Origin: Phallusia mammillata
Lineage: Eukaryota; Chordata; Ascidiacea; Phlebobranchia; Ascidiidae
DNA length: 64,000 nt
Direction of reading: 5' to 3'
Assembly: GCA_003260075.1 (NCBI GenBank)
Contig: QLIY01000029.1
Span: 169,423 to 233,422 of the forward strand
Shown: in pieces, positions 28,474 through 41,235 of the stretch
Layout: each line of letters starts with the position of its first letter
Numbering within the stretch: position 1 is the first letter of the stretch
Position numbers and translations under genes: made by a program
The notes under the pieces: generated by a model
The model's database searches: none
The model's input: the letters and a program-made list of their open reading frames with translations, nothing else
Told to the model about the DNA's origin: nothing

Positions 28474-31400
28474 ATGCCTCGTCACCACTCTGCATATCAC
28501 CGTTTCTACGGACATGGGGTGGAGAAGAACGATTTTACCCCTGTTAGTAGGTAAGTTGGTATTTTCGAAAGGTAAAACTCAAGGAGTTAAAATAAAGCTA
28601 GGAGAAATTTTTGAGTTTTGTTACAAGCAAACCGTTAACAAACTGCAAATTAAATTAAATACCGAAATTAACAATCTTTGTCGTTTTTCGTATTTTTCGT
28701 ATTTTATTATCACAAACAACTATGAGTTTCGTTTTGCCGTGGAATGAAATGTGGTATACAATGCAAAATTATTGAATCGGCAATCGACATGGACCTAAAA
28801 ATGTGTACTTTGACTGTTTTAACTTCCAAACTGAAAATATTCCAGGGAAGCCCAAAGGTCAAAAGAAGAGGAAAAAGATCAGATGAAACACCTGAACAAC
28901 CGCCTGGTCAACTATGTGGACAAAGTTCACGACCTTGAAATCGCCAACAAGATTTTGTCCGCGGAAAATGCGAGGCTTCAGAGAAAAGCTCGAGATTCTG
29001 ATCAAAGTGTTCCCGGAATGTATGAAAATGAGATTGTGGTAAGATATAAAAACACATAAAATGGCTCAACTGTTTTTGTAGATGTTGAATTCAGCTTACA
29101 AAGAGTATAATGCTTATCCCCTGGCAGGCTGTGACGTCACGGAAAGATGACGTAGTGAAACCATAAAAATAATATTCTAATTACACCCTAAAAAATACAA
29201 ATTACTCTGGGAAATTACTCTAATTACCAATAGGTTAAAAACCACTTTGACAGTGATTGATAAATGTTTTTGTTTCAAAACAATATAGGCTACAGTTGAA
29301 TAAGTTAAAAAATAGCTGGAAAACCTGAACGTCACAAACTACGCTTTTTTGGATTTTAACCCAACAATGTCAATAACGTACTTAACCTCTATAAGCTGTT
29401 GCTGCCAGGCATGATATCAACTTTATAGAGCTCTCCTGGGAATTGTATTTTTGTACCAACATTTCGACGTCCTATGCAGGTCGCATTCATCAGGGTAAAT
29501 AACACTGGGACAGTATTTTCACAGTATAGGCGTTTTTTATTCTTTTTTTCCTTCGTGCTCTGTACTACTTGCGTTCAGTGATGAAGGCCCTGAATAGAAT
29601 GTCGAAAAGTTGGTACAAAAATACAATTCCCAGATGTGCTTAACTTCTACTTTACAACTTACAAATATTGTGTTTTTAGCGACTTCGAGCGAGAATTGAG
29701 GACTTGGAAGTCCATAACAAACGTGTTGAAATTGAAAGGGTCAATATACAGATCGATTGCGAAGAGGCAGTCGCTAAGTATGATGGAAAAACCTTTATTT
29801 CACAACAATATTTTTTCCGCAATGCTAGCCATAACCAAAACATTTTACGCAGATACAAATCAGAAAAACATCACTCGAAAGATCTGGAAAAGGACATGAA
29901 GCACTTGCGCAAGGTTAGTATTTCGATGACAATCTATAGTGTGCGTTCACACCTATAAAATTGCGAGAAATGACTTTTATTCCATGTGTTCGTTTTTCTG
30001 AAACATTAATAACCTTCTTAAAAAAAACTTGCAAACATCGCGTTTATAATGCATTTTAAGGATGTGGATGACGCAACATTGGAAAGAGCTAAGCTGGAGA
30101 CTAAGGTCGAAAACTTGTCTGAGAGTCTTGCTCTCGAGAAACAAGTGCATGAAGCAGTAAGTCCTAACTGCACATACGCAGACTTCTAACCATACACCAG
30201 TGGTTCCCTCACTGTCAGCAAACGTGGTTCCCCCATTGACAAACCATTTACATTCATTCCTAACATAGTACATAGTAGATGCCAAACCAAACAAAAATCC
30301 CTTAAAGTTGGGGTTTTTATTTACTTTGCAAGTCATATTCCCAGAGCTAATGTACAAACCACTTGCAAAGTTAAAGCAAATTCCCCAACACAAGTTTTAA
30401 AATTCCTCCCTGGTTGGAAACCCGTGCCATACACTAAAGCCTAAATAATAATGTTAATTATCTGCAGAATAAAACACCACTAGTAAAAAAAATCAACAGA
30501 GTACTTACATTTTAAGGAAATGGAAAACTTGCGAGATCAACTTCAACCATTAGAAGAGTCAGTGTTTAGCGCAGAACCAGGAATTCTTCCAGATCTTAAC
30601 GATGCGATTATTAACGTCCGTAAGCAGTACGAAGATTTCAACTCTAAGTCACTTGAAGACTTGGATGGCTACTACAAAGATAAGGTTGAGTTATGTTATG
30701 CTTCTGTAGGCTGTACGCTTCGGTATATTTGAAAAATAAGTTAATACTTAAAGAACCAAAAATCGCATTTTTTATTTCACCTAACTTATAATGTCACAAT
30801 ACGGTGTTCATATTCACATGTGGTTATTAAATGTTTAAGTGACTTTTTGCGTATTTCATATCAACGAACAAATTTTGGTAGCCTATGTTTCCATACAGGT
30901 CAACAACTTGATCAAACAGCTGAAATCTGCACAAGACGATGCGAGACAACAACGTATGGAAGTCGCTGAGAAGCAGAAGATTATCATTCGTCTTGAGAGG
31001 GAGTTGGAGCAGTTGCGTGGAGTGGTACGATTTTTGAACGGTTTTGCTTAGTGGGGTTTAAACACGAATTGCAGGAACAAAAAATCCTCGCTGGCATTGG
31101 TGCACAAAGGGCAAATTATGTTCTACAATAACCGAATAGTGTCCTACTAATTTCAAATTTGCAGAACAACGGTCTGGAGAAATCTATAGAAGATTTGAAC
31201 GATCGTTTGGAGCGAGAGAGTGAAGAAAATAAGGAGCTGGTCGACAAAATTCATCACGAACTTGATGACACTAAAGAGGTTGTGTTTGTTAAGACCTTTA
31301 GATTTGTTTTAGCTTCAAAATTAACAGTGATTTTTTAAACATTGAATTGTTGCATAGGATTTGGGAAAGTACTTAAAAGGATATCAAAAGTTGCACAGTT

Positions 31401-31807
31401 TGAACATGAGTCTGGAGCAGGAGATAGGCATCTACCAAAAAGTCTTAGCTGGAGAGGAAGCCAGGTAACATTATTTCGGTAGTTTCGGTAGAAACCCATT
31501 TTATCTTCGATCTTTTTGCGAATGTTTGAATTAAAAGTTGGACACCGAAGATTGTTTACACAACAGAAATTGTATTGTGCACATAACAATAAAAACTTTC
31601 GGTTAAACTATGCCACCGTATTGATGTCACAAAGCCCACTTAAAATGGTCATAAACTGCATTTTGGTCCAGAATATCCGAAATCGACACGAGTTACCGGA
31701 GAGGCAAAGAATCGACCATATCTTCTCACCATTCTTCTGGTAGAACTTCTCCGTCTTTGGACAGACAAGACATCGTGAACAAGATGATGGAGGAACATAA
31801 CGATTAA
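28474..31807 (+). CDS. Cytoplasmic intermediate filament protein, tandem paralogue
   Basis: Ten exons: 28474-28550, 28846-29038, 29680-29777, 29853-29913, 30061-30156, 30517-30684, 30899-31024, 31165-31278, 31358-31464 and 31672-31807 (TAA). They code 391 residues. Most exon lengths (193, 98, 61, 96, 126, 114, 107) equal those of the IF half of the fusion gene, so the two arose by tandem duplication. The rod starts with LNNRLVNYVDKVHDLEIAN and ends with YQKVLAGEEAR, and coil 1B is short. Helix 2 begins after a linker ending LPDLND. The tail is short, Ser-rich and ends with a stop; no annexin exon follows. It probably forms cytoplasmic filaments, possibly as a partner of the upstream protein. 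Matching it to a named vertebrate IF type is not possible by eye. Confidence 0.93.
30198..30426. mobile_element. Short hAT-like element with 8-bp target duplication
   Basis: The left end is CAGTGGTTCCC and the right end GGTTGGAAACCCGTG. Perfect 8-bp direct repeats CCATACAC flank it at 30190-30197 and 30427-30434. The element is 229 bp with no coding capacity and lies in the intron between exons 5 and 6 of the second IF gene. Confidence 0.75.
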
Positions 31808-31847
31808 ATATTGTATTCCGCTCCGTACATACATACACAGAATGTTA

Positions 31848-31853
31848 AATAAA
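31848..31853 (+). terminator. Poly(A) signal of the second IF gene
   Basis: AATAAA lies 41 bases after the TAA stop at 31805-31807, which is a normal spacing for a short 3' UTR. Confidence 0.6.
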
Positions 31854-32787
31854 ATATGTCTAGTTACAACTTGCAAGTATTTGGACACCTGAAATAACCT
31901 ATACCAGTCCAGTTTTAATGTGTGTCCAATCTTTAGCTTCAGCTGTCAGATGGTGTTTTCAAATAACAGACGCAGTCGAGCTGGTACGTGAAATGCTTAA
32001 AAATAAAACAAGCAGGGTGGTTTAAGCCAGATAAATCACTGGGATACAACGAGACTGTATCAGTTCCAGGAGTCGATCAAGCTCATCATGGTAGCGTATA
32101 TTCCAAATTGGGAACAAAACCTAATGAATTAAAAACACTTACCCCCCCCCCCCTAGATGTGTTTTGGTCATGAGAAGTCAATGCCCAAAACAATTAGGAG
32201 ATACTTTTCATCTGAAATTAACATCTGATTTATGTTAAGGCAAACTTTGCACGGTTTACAATGCAATTAAAACACATGGATCACTTCTAGCACAGCTTTA
32301 TCTTAATAAAAATGGAGTGTAATATGTCCATGGGGGAAAGTTAGTTCATTAGTATTTACTTGGGCATTTTTGCAAATGTTGCGCATTTTGACTGACTGAT
32401 AAAAAATCTAAGTAATTTAAAGCATCTGTGTAAACTTGTAGGTCTACAGTATGTTTTTCTATAATTAATCCAAAAACTGTTTGTAGCTATATATTTGGCT
32501 TATAATTGTCCTAAATAGATTTTTGTGGATTAATTACAGGTCAGTACTTTTAGGATAAATAATGTATGCACATATCAAGCTTTTGTATATATATTCCTTG
32601 TTTGTCATGAATGGAAATGTGACAACAACACAACAGCATAAATTATGACTTTAAGCAAGATCAGCGAGTTTTGCAGTTAAATCTCAGTTAAAAGATAGAC
32701 TTCAATATGTATGTAGAATATTATGAGAATCCGGTTTACAAATGTGATTACTGAAAAAATAAATACAGACACACAGGTGGGGCTATC

Positions 32788-32788
<1 letters not shown>

Positions 32789-32863
<75 letters not shown>
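32789..32863. repeat. 75-base C homopolymer
   Basis: A continuous run of C on the plus strand. Together with the G83 run at 855 it forms a class clearly longer than the 10-12 base runs elsewhere. The length in the molecule may differ from that shown. Confidence 0.9.
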
Positions 32864-32865
<2 letters not shown>

Positions 32866-33317
32866 CAAATTTACATGAGTTGAAACCTTTATTTCCATTA
32901 CTTATGGTTTATAAGGAAAGATTTAACTTCCAACTTTTAAAAATTGCAATTTTATAATGTGAATAGTTTTGACCGATATTTGACCAATTTGACAAGTATT
33001 TGACCGGTCAATTGACCAGATATTATTTGACCGGTCAAATGCCCAACCCTAGAATGAAGTAACTGTGGCTTCTTATGTTTTCGCTGGTCCACTCAAAGCT
33101 GCGAAGACACTGAATACAGATCATCGAACTTTGGCTAAACGTTTCCAACTTTGTAAGGTACAGTATATATCAAAAATTTGTCGAGGTTTATCAAATTTTT
33201 CAATTTTTTTTGTAACTTTTATATTTGTTACTCTACTTGTATTAACAGTTTAATTGTTTAATAGAGAACATTCTTAAAAAATACAATATGCAGTGCAACA
33301 GAAAATAACTTCAAAAC

Positions 33318-33541
33318 GAAATCGTAGTTTCATTTTGTGTTACAGTACCTGAAACAATATGCCTATAAGTTTATGGGGCCTAAATCTTTAGTCTTGTACG
33401 CAGTTGTGCTTGTGCAAAATTGCACCCCCCCCCCGAAATCGTAGTTTCATTTTGTGTTACAGTACCTGAAACAATATGCCTAAAAGTTTATGGCGCAAAA
33501 ATCTTTAGTCTTGTACGCAGTTGTGCTTGTGCAAAATTGCA
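33318..33541. repeat. 107-bp direct duplication with a C10 junction
   Basis: Bases 33318-33424 and 33435-33541 are equal in length and differ at only a few positions. They are separated by exactly ten C. Confidence 0.85.
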
Positions 33542-34135
33542 GATGTCTCATATATGTGATCTGTAATCTGTATGTAATTGTCTGTGTGGGTTGATAATCA
33601 CATTGTTCGAGAATTCGTTTGTGCTGACTTGTGACGCAAACTAGGGTTTGTTTCTGTTGTTGCGTTAAATTTTGTTGATATTTTTTAATTACAAAGCATT
33701 TTTACGTTGTTTTGTCACAAATTTATCAGAGTTTTGTTGAGTTGAGTTTATTTCGCTCAGTGAAACGAATTGTTGCCAAACTGACGGGTCAAAGTTTAAA
33801 GTAAGTTGGGCAACTGTTTGTACCTAAACTACACATAAGTTTGACAATCAGACAGTAAGATCTTCTATACTTACAAGTTACAAGAAATGTAAAAAGTTGC
33901 AGAAAACCTAAGATGTTACTAAATGTGATGAAATTGAACAAACGCTACAATTCCACATTAAAATTAATTTTTTTGGCTGTAGATAACTTCTGAAAATGGT
34001 AATTTTTGTTTGACTTTACTGTATGCAGGTTGCTAGTCAATAACAAGAACTCTGTACATGAAACTGAAGGTTAACCAAATAACATCTCGAATTTTTGAAC
34101 ACTGTGTGCATGGATAGCATTTGAATTCATTAGAA

Positions 34136-37100
34136 ATGGGAAACAAGCAATGTGGATGTGTTTCATCATCGTCACCGAAAGTTTCCAAAAAAGATGGCAG
34201 GTCTAAATCAAAACAACAGCGCAGTACAGGAAAGAAATCATTAGAAGTTTTTGATGGAAATGAATCCAAGCTACAACACATAAGTGATAGAGAGCAAGCA
34301 GATGGTAAAACAATTTGATCTACAGTGTAATTTATTTGTAGAGTATAATTAATAACTTTTTAATTTAAATACATGTGTTAAGTATTTAAGAATGTGTTTA
34401 ATTCAACATTCCATACACTCAACATTTCATCTGTTTGAAGTTGTTTGAAAGTGTCTGATTGCACTGTGTCATGTATTTATTATGTTTGCTTGATGTGACA
34501 TTTAAAACTGGTTGTATGCTGCACATATTCAGCTTGTTAGCAAATACATTTGCTACCCAGACCCTTAATTTTATTCCGAAAGTTGTTTTGTCAAAAAGTA
34601 TCATGCTGACTCAGTAATAACTGTAACAATAGCCACAAATTTACATAATTAAAAGTGCATGTTCAACTGCCCAAAACAAGATTTAATCATATTCTTTAGT
34701 TTTGTAATATTAGACGTATGTATAATTCTTCCCTTTTGTTCGTAGAAATTGACCAAACCCAAACACCATCTGACCATCCAGGTCCTGGAACCATCTTTAT
34801 CACCAAATCACATTCTGAAAGTAAGTAGGTTAAATAGATGCCAAGAAAAACAAAAAAGACAAAAATACAAGAAATGTAGAGTTCATGTAGCTATAGGATT
34901 TTCTTGCTGTTGCCATGAGCACCCAATGTGATTTTCATCTATTTGCTGTGTTTTATTTTGTTTCAAATCATGTACTAGTAAATTTCTTTCCTAAATTTAT
35001 GTTGCATACTATTTGCTGCTTTAAAACAACTTTTATGTGAAATATTATTTTTTTACCTTGTCTTGTAAAGCTATTTACATTAAAGATTTGTTTTCACCCT
35101 TTTTTACAGTTCTCGAAAACTCGAAGATCCTAAATTCTGTGAGTATTGAATGCATTTATATTTTCATTGGCTTTTTTGTAAAGTGTGTCAAGGAAATAAG
35201 CCTGTAACAAATCGTTTTTTGGTATTGTTTTCCAGGCATCCCCGGGTTCCAATGCACACAAGCGCCGTAGTTCCTGTTCAACAATTTACATTGATGACAG
35301 CACTGTGAGCCAACCCAATATAAAAGCTTCAATAAAATGGTGTGTTATTATAAAACTGATAATAGGTGGTTTGTAAACTCATTAGGTTTAACTGGGTGTG
35401 GTATGAAATTGCAGTGTTGCCCTGGCTGTTTATTATCATATAAAGTATCCAAGAGAAGAGGAACGGTTGAAACCTGATATATTTGATGAAAAACAACACC
35501 CTTTAACAGTAAGTTGTAGTTTCAAATGTCATCATAAGAGTTGCAATCTGTTTATGTGTAATTTAATCTTGTAGTCATTTCTTTCGGGGGTGCAAGGCAT
35601 AGACTTTACACAACTTTAAAATGCCATCATGATAATTTTCTTGCTGTCAGTTTGGACAAAATTGCTTTCTGACAAACAGAACCATGTTAATACTAAGCTA
35701 GTAGCGTTCTATGTTTGTTATGGGCACCTTTCCGCCATTGTTATAGACCTTTAATTACAAATATATGTACAATCTTTATGTTATATATGTTTCTATTTAG
35801 AGAGATCGAGTTCCATCTGACTATGCTTCAAGGGAACCCGATCACCGACAAATCTACAAGTTCATTCGAACTTTGTTCAGTGCTGCCCAATTAACAGCAG
35901 AATGTGCTATTGTTACATTAGTAAGTAATCATACCAAGTGTTTATTAAATGTTATCCAACCTGTTCAGTTCAAAACAATTTTAACTACTTTTCAGATTTA
36001 TGTTGAAAGGTTATTGACCTATGCAGAAATTAAAATATGTCCTGCCAATTGGAAAAGAATTTTGCTTGGTAGGTGATGTTTAACACATTTTTGTTAAATC
36101 AGGGTTGGTATATTGCCTCATTAAGCATTTGCCCTTCTCAGAGTTCAAATTTGGAGCAAAGCCATTGCTTGTTCGTGTTTCCATGGCAATTTACACCAAT
36201 GGTACATCCTGTTTTTGGCTGGGTGTGCCTTGCCTGTCTTCAATTACAAGATTATCAGTATTGAAAGCTTTGGACAAATTACAAATGCTGTAAAAATCCT
36301 ACAGCTGTAAAAAAGTGTTTTTTAATACAATGCTCAAATGACATTTTTCTGCTCAAACGGAATCTTCGATTTTTTAACCTTTAAGCGATATATTCATGTC
36401 ATTTTGTTCTGCAAGCTTGTGGCTGTCTGCATAGCTTCAATTTTTCACGCCTGATTTAGTGGCAAAGCCTTTTGTTCCCTTTCTCCTGAAAAAGTAATAA
36501 CATGACCTTTCATAAAGTCGACTCGTCACGTTACTGCCAATATACATAATGGCTGTGTTCGTTAGGTGCGATCCTGCTTGCTTCCAAAGTGTGGGACGAC
36601 CAAGCAGTTTGGAACGTTGATTACTGTCAAATTCTAAAGGACATTTCTGTAGAAGATATGTAAGTATTGTAGCTGAAGCAAAAATTTTGCATTGCAAAGA
36701 CCTAACAGGTATTTTTCATGGCCTGTTTGGTTTAGCGGTTTTGAACTTGAAAGGTTGTGAGACAGTAAATGCGTTTTCAAAAAACGCTATTCGGCAATAT
36801 TGGACTGGATTTGATACCCTTTTAAACGCCGAAACATCAATGAAACGTCTAATTTAAAACTGCCGTCCATGGAGCGTAACCTGAACACTCACACATTTCA
36901 TGCTGACTCAGCAAAAATATCATATCCACGTTATGTTAAATGCGCCTAAAAATAACATATACAGCAGTTTTGGGGTGTTTGAGGCCGAATCAAAAACGTC
37001 CCGAAATCGATTTACGTAAAAACGGTCTAAAATAAGATGTAAGCGAAAATTGACAGGCCTTAATATAAGGAAAGTTGCTAAGTAGACAGGAGTGGAAAAA

Positions 37101-40100
37101 AACGATATTTGGTCAGTGAGTTAGACAGGCTTGTTGGTTGACTTTACTGGGTGTTTCCTTTCTTGTCAATTTCTCCAATTCGACTACCGCTACCGCCGAC
37201 CACCAACGCTTTCACCATAAACCATATTGATTTATTGACGTAAGATTTGCCCTTTTATTTCCAGAAAGGTGGAAAGATGTGTGCGTCAGTGTGAGGTGGC
37301 TAATTGCGACCCGTGGGTCACATTGCTTTTTGCGTGACGTATATTTCCACGTCATTTTTGTAAAATCGAGTATTTTTTCAAGGTCAAGGAAAACGTATTG
37401 CATAGTTTCGTAAACACAAAGACTTGTTGTCTTGCTGCAATATTGGGCAAAAAGTCCCTGTAATCGTGTTTTATTTTTTTAAATCATAACGAATCTCTAT
37501 TACTGTAGGAATGAAATGGAAAGGCAATTTCTTACATTGCTCAACTTCAACATAAACGTTCCCAGCAGTGTATACGCGAAATATTATTTTGACCTTCGAA
37601 CTCTCGCCACCGCCCACAACCTTATGTTTCCCATGGAACCGCTGGGCAAAGAACGAGCTACCAAACTCGAGGTGAGGACGGCTGTTTAAATGTCGAAATT
37701 TCTGCTGCTGCAATAGCTAAATTATCAGCGTCTTAGGCTTTCAAAATGCTGTGTTGTATCCAAATTTCGTAAAAATGCTAAGGATTTGAGCAGATACACA
37801 AAACAGCCTAATGTGTTTTTAAAGTCAACATGTGTTTTTAAAGTCAACACCATTAAAGCTTTAGTGGCGGTGATGGCCGCCTTTGCACAGTTTCAGAACG
37901 TAATGGTGTATAAAGTACAAGATCAAATACTGTAGCATTATTAAGCCTTAATTCAAGATTACAGCCAAAGTCCCTAGCAGTGGACTTATAGAGTTGAGAT
38001 TTCAAATCTCATTGATGACTAGATTTTTTTTTTAAGATTTTAGTTCACTATTATTACTTCCTTCTTTTATGGACGTCTAGGTCGGATTTACAAAAGTTTA
38101 GTAATTGTTGAAAAAATGTAAACGCTGAATGACGGAAAAGAATGTATACACGCTTGATACAATTCTATGTTATCAATACATTTAAAATATATTTTCCAGT
38201 TTTTTACCTCAAGCTGACGCGACCAATTTGAGTTTTAATTGCGTCATGTATATAAACAGGTGCCATGCGTTGTTAATCATTTTGTTGCCATAAATACACT
38301 CATGGTAAAGATGCACCTGTTACCCCAAAAAATATATTAAAAGGTCACAAAATGTATGTCAAGCTGAGTTTTGAGAAACGCTGTTATGTCCCTGAACTTT
38401 CAATTTCATCTGCATCCCGTTGGTAATTGGCAGGTTGTACTTAATTACAGTTATCCTTCGTAAATTATTTCCTTATTCCACACACACCCCTATGTGTGGC
38501 GCTATGATTTGACTTTTTTGCCTTTTAATCGTCTATACATGGGCGACATTAGTGGGTCTGTGTTTATGAACACCTTTGTCACCATAACAAAATAAAATTA
38601 ATGAACAATATACGAAACTGATAAACATCATAAAATCGATCCCCTCGCAATCATAAATGACGAAACAACTTGCTGTGTCTTTTCGGATTAAACGAATGGG
38701 CCATTCCATACAGTCTACATTTTACCCTTTTCACTTATTTTTTTGTCCGAGATTGTGCGAACAATTGCACACAGCACGAATACAATTTAGTTATATCAAA
38801 AGTATCATTCTATGTTGCTTTTTATAACCTGACATGTTGTTACTAATAACTGTTAATTACGGATTACAGACATTTTATTATTCAGCTATGATACAAAATT
38901 ACAAGCATCGTTAAACAAGTGCAGATTTTCTTATAGCTTTTCATTGCCACTCCTTCATTCGCAAATACTTCTATTTACTCAACGAATGCTTAATTAACAG
39001 ACAAATATTATAACAAAACCATACTGGAAGGTTCTACTATAGTGCAGTGCTTCGTAAGCTTTTCATTATATTTACCCCTGAAAACTACCCGCTGAATGTC
39101 ATATACCTTCTTTTAAAAAATTAATTATCAACTATGACGTCATAGAATGATGACGTCACGAAACTACAGAAATATAATGTAACTACCCTATTTCATTTCA
39201 AAGAGAAATCTTAAGGTCTTGTTCACAACTGCACTGTGTTTTGCCTTAGTATAAGGAATGTAAATCACAACATTGAAGAGTTTTTTTAGTAATTAAATTG
39301 GGCGTAAACAGGTCGAGAGGCACCAAGTTTACATCTTAATTACAACTTACATATTTTGAGCATGAGAAGCTGTATGGCCATCCACAGTCCAAACTATAAT
39401 GTATCATGTCCACCTGAAAAGGTTGATGTACACCTGTCCGTCGACGCCCGTGCAAATATTGTCTGTGCTTGTTTGTCTTTGTGTTTTCGGGAAACTGCTG
39501 TTTGTGCAAAGTCACTGAGCGCATCTTGTGGTACCCAGCGCTTTGCCTTGTTACACCTACTAATCAAAAGATACTTACCATAAAATTATCTGTTTGTTGC
39601 AGAAATTAAGAGTGAAATTGCATTACTCGCCTAACTTACCATTTTTAATAGTTTTGTGGGAAACGGTTTTTATGAAAAATACTTTTTGGCGAGAATGTTT
39701 TCTTAATCTAACATGCATCTGTCATAAAGCTTTTATACTGTAAAATTTTGCGATTTGCGTTATGGCACATAAAATCTGCCTAATATAGTTGCGGTTTAAT
39801 GCAGCTACTATTGGATGTGTGTCGCTCTTATCTTCGACCAAACATATCTTAGTATCCTCCATTCAAAACTGATCTTTACCCAAGCCGTGCGTAATTAGCA
39901 AAGGTTTATACTTTATAGTATGCTTTGGCCAAAAATGGTTGTTTCGAAACGCGTTGATTGTTCTGTACAATCTTTTTGACTTTGATTTATGGGGATATTA
40001 CACAGTTTACATTAACTTAGTTTTCAGGGCAGTAATTTGCCAGCACACTTGGTATGGCTTTCCATATAATTTACACACCAAGACAAAAAACATTACTGTG

Positions 40101-40670
40101 CTTATAGCCTAACAGCATGTTACTATTTGAATTAGGATCTGTCATTCGAGTACAAGCCTAATTTACTTTTTTGTCTTCTATGATTTTAAACTTTATTTCC
40201 AGTTTACAGTACTTGGGCACAGCAAAACCAAACATATGCATCAGCACAAAAGTATATTGCAATAGATTACAATAACACTTTTTTCTGAGACGTTTGACCC
40301 CATAATGACTTTTTTGGTCACGTGAATATATGATTTGTATACTACAGGTCAAATGGACATAAGTAGACAGCTGCTAGACTTATTTTGTAGGTTTAATAAA
40401 CACACTTACATTCGTTGATGTAGTAAGAAACCCTGATATGAAAGGCAAAATGCAAAGGTTGTGCGGAAATTCCTTACAGAAATCTTTTGTTACCCAAAAC
40501 AGCTTAAAACATAACCTGCATGGGACTGTTTTAGTAACCATTTTTCTGTATCTTGTCCACAGGCGACATCCCGATCCTGTGAAGACAAGTTCAAACGTCA
40601 TTCCCTCAGACGCACAGTGAGCGCCGACCACCTATCAGTCAATCACAACACAAGCGTCGTGCTGTCATAG
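34136..40670 (+). CDS. CCNY: Cyclin Y
   Basis: Ten exons: 34136-34304, 34746-34820, 35110-35138, 35236-35339, 35415-35508, 35801-35920, 35996-36068, 36566-36659, 37509-37671 and 40563-40670 (TAG). Together they code 342 residues, almost the human length of 341. Cyclin Y recruits CDK14/CDK16 kinases to the plasma membrane. The protein starts [13 protein letters not shown], with the Gly2 myristoylation and Cys palmitoylation pattern of the family. The phospho-site segment [17 protein letters not shown] and the C-terminal RRTVSADHL match the serine sites of human CCNY known to bind 14-3-3. The cyclin box includes [34 protein letters not shown] and [20 protein letters not shown]. The last intron is 2.9 kb, and the final exon was recognised by its conserved tail. 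The protein looks intact. Confidence 0.96.
37672..40562 (+). other. Long last intron of cyclin Y
   Basis: No additional exon is supported in these 2.9 kb. A TGACGTCA-type palindrome occurs near 39150 (ATGATGACGTCACG). Short open stretches on both strands lack splice sites and domains. Confidence 0.5.
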
Positions 40671-41229
40671 CGACCGTTGCCAAGGGGCTGTGTGCAAGCT
40701 GTGAAATCGGCGGCGCTGGTATCAAGATTTCAAGTGAAGGCAGCGATGCTCCATGCTCCCTTGTTTCTTCATTGCAGTGCCTCTCACTTCGCTCCCACTT
40801 TTTTCATACTTTTCTCTTTATTATTTAGGTATCCCCTTGCGCGGTGCTTCATATTTATTCGCGTTTTTAGAGAAATCCCTTGTTGCTGAGATGATACTGC
40901 CAATGCGGAAGTGGAAATGAAGTAGAAATGTCATGAACTTTTTCAAGCAAAATGACACATCTGCCGAAGTATGCTGTACCCAATGTTGGAAACAATCCAC
41001 CTGTGAAACTAGTCAAAATAGTTTCTGTACTAACATGAAACATAAAGGAAAGTTTATGGTGTTGCCAACTCTGATTTCTGTACAAAGTTAGTTTATTCAG
41101 TGGTCTGATATACCGGTGCTTGTTACCCCCAATATGCGGATTTGTTTTACACCAACCTTCCATTCTTGGCTTAAAAAGGTTGGTGAATGTTAGATAATAT
41201 GTACCCAATTGGCTGACCCCTTACACGTT

Positions 41230-41235
41230 AATAAA
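41230..41235 (+). terminator. Candidate poly(A) signal of cyclin Y
   Basis: AATAAA lies 560 bases after the cyclin Y stop and is the first clear canonical signal seen on the plus strand. Confidence 0.35.

Larger units (their letters stand above)
31860..34135. other. Intergenic region with homopolymer and duplication, no gene
   Basis: No coding exon is supported. It holds a C12 run at 32142-32153, a C75 run at 32789-32863 and a 107-bp duplication joined by C10 (33318-33541). A TTGAGTTGAGTTTATTTCGC repeat near 33735 is shared with 46705. The end must contain the cyclin Y promoter and 5' UTR. Confidence 0.5.

Noticed and set aside
32677..32898. Minus-strand open frame with a poly-glycine stretch
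   Set aside because: It exists only because a C75 run reads as Gly in one frame. There is no splice or domain support.
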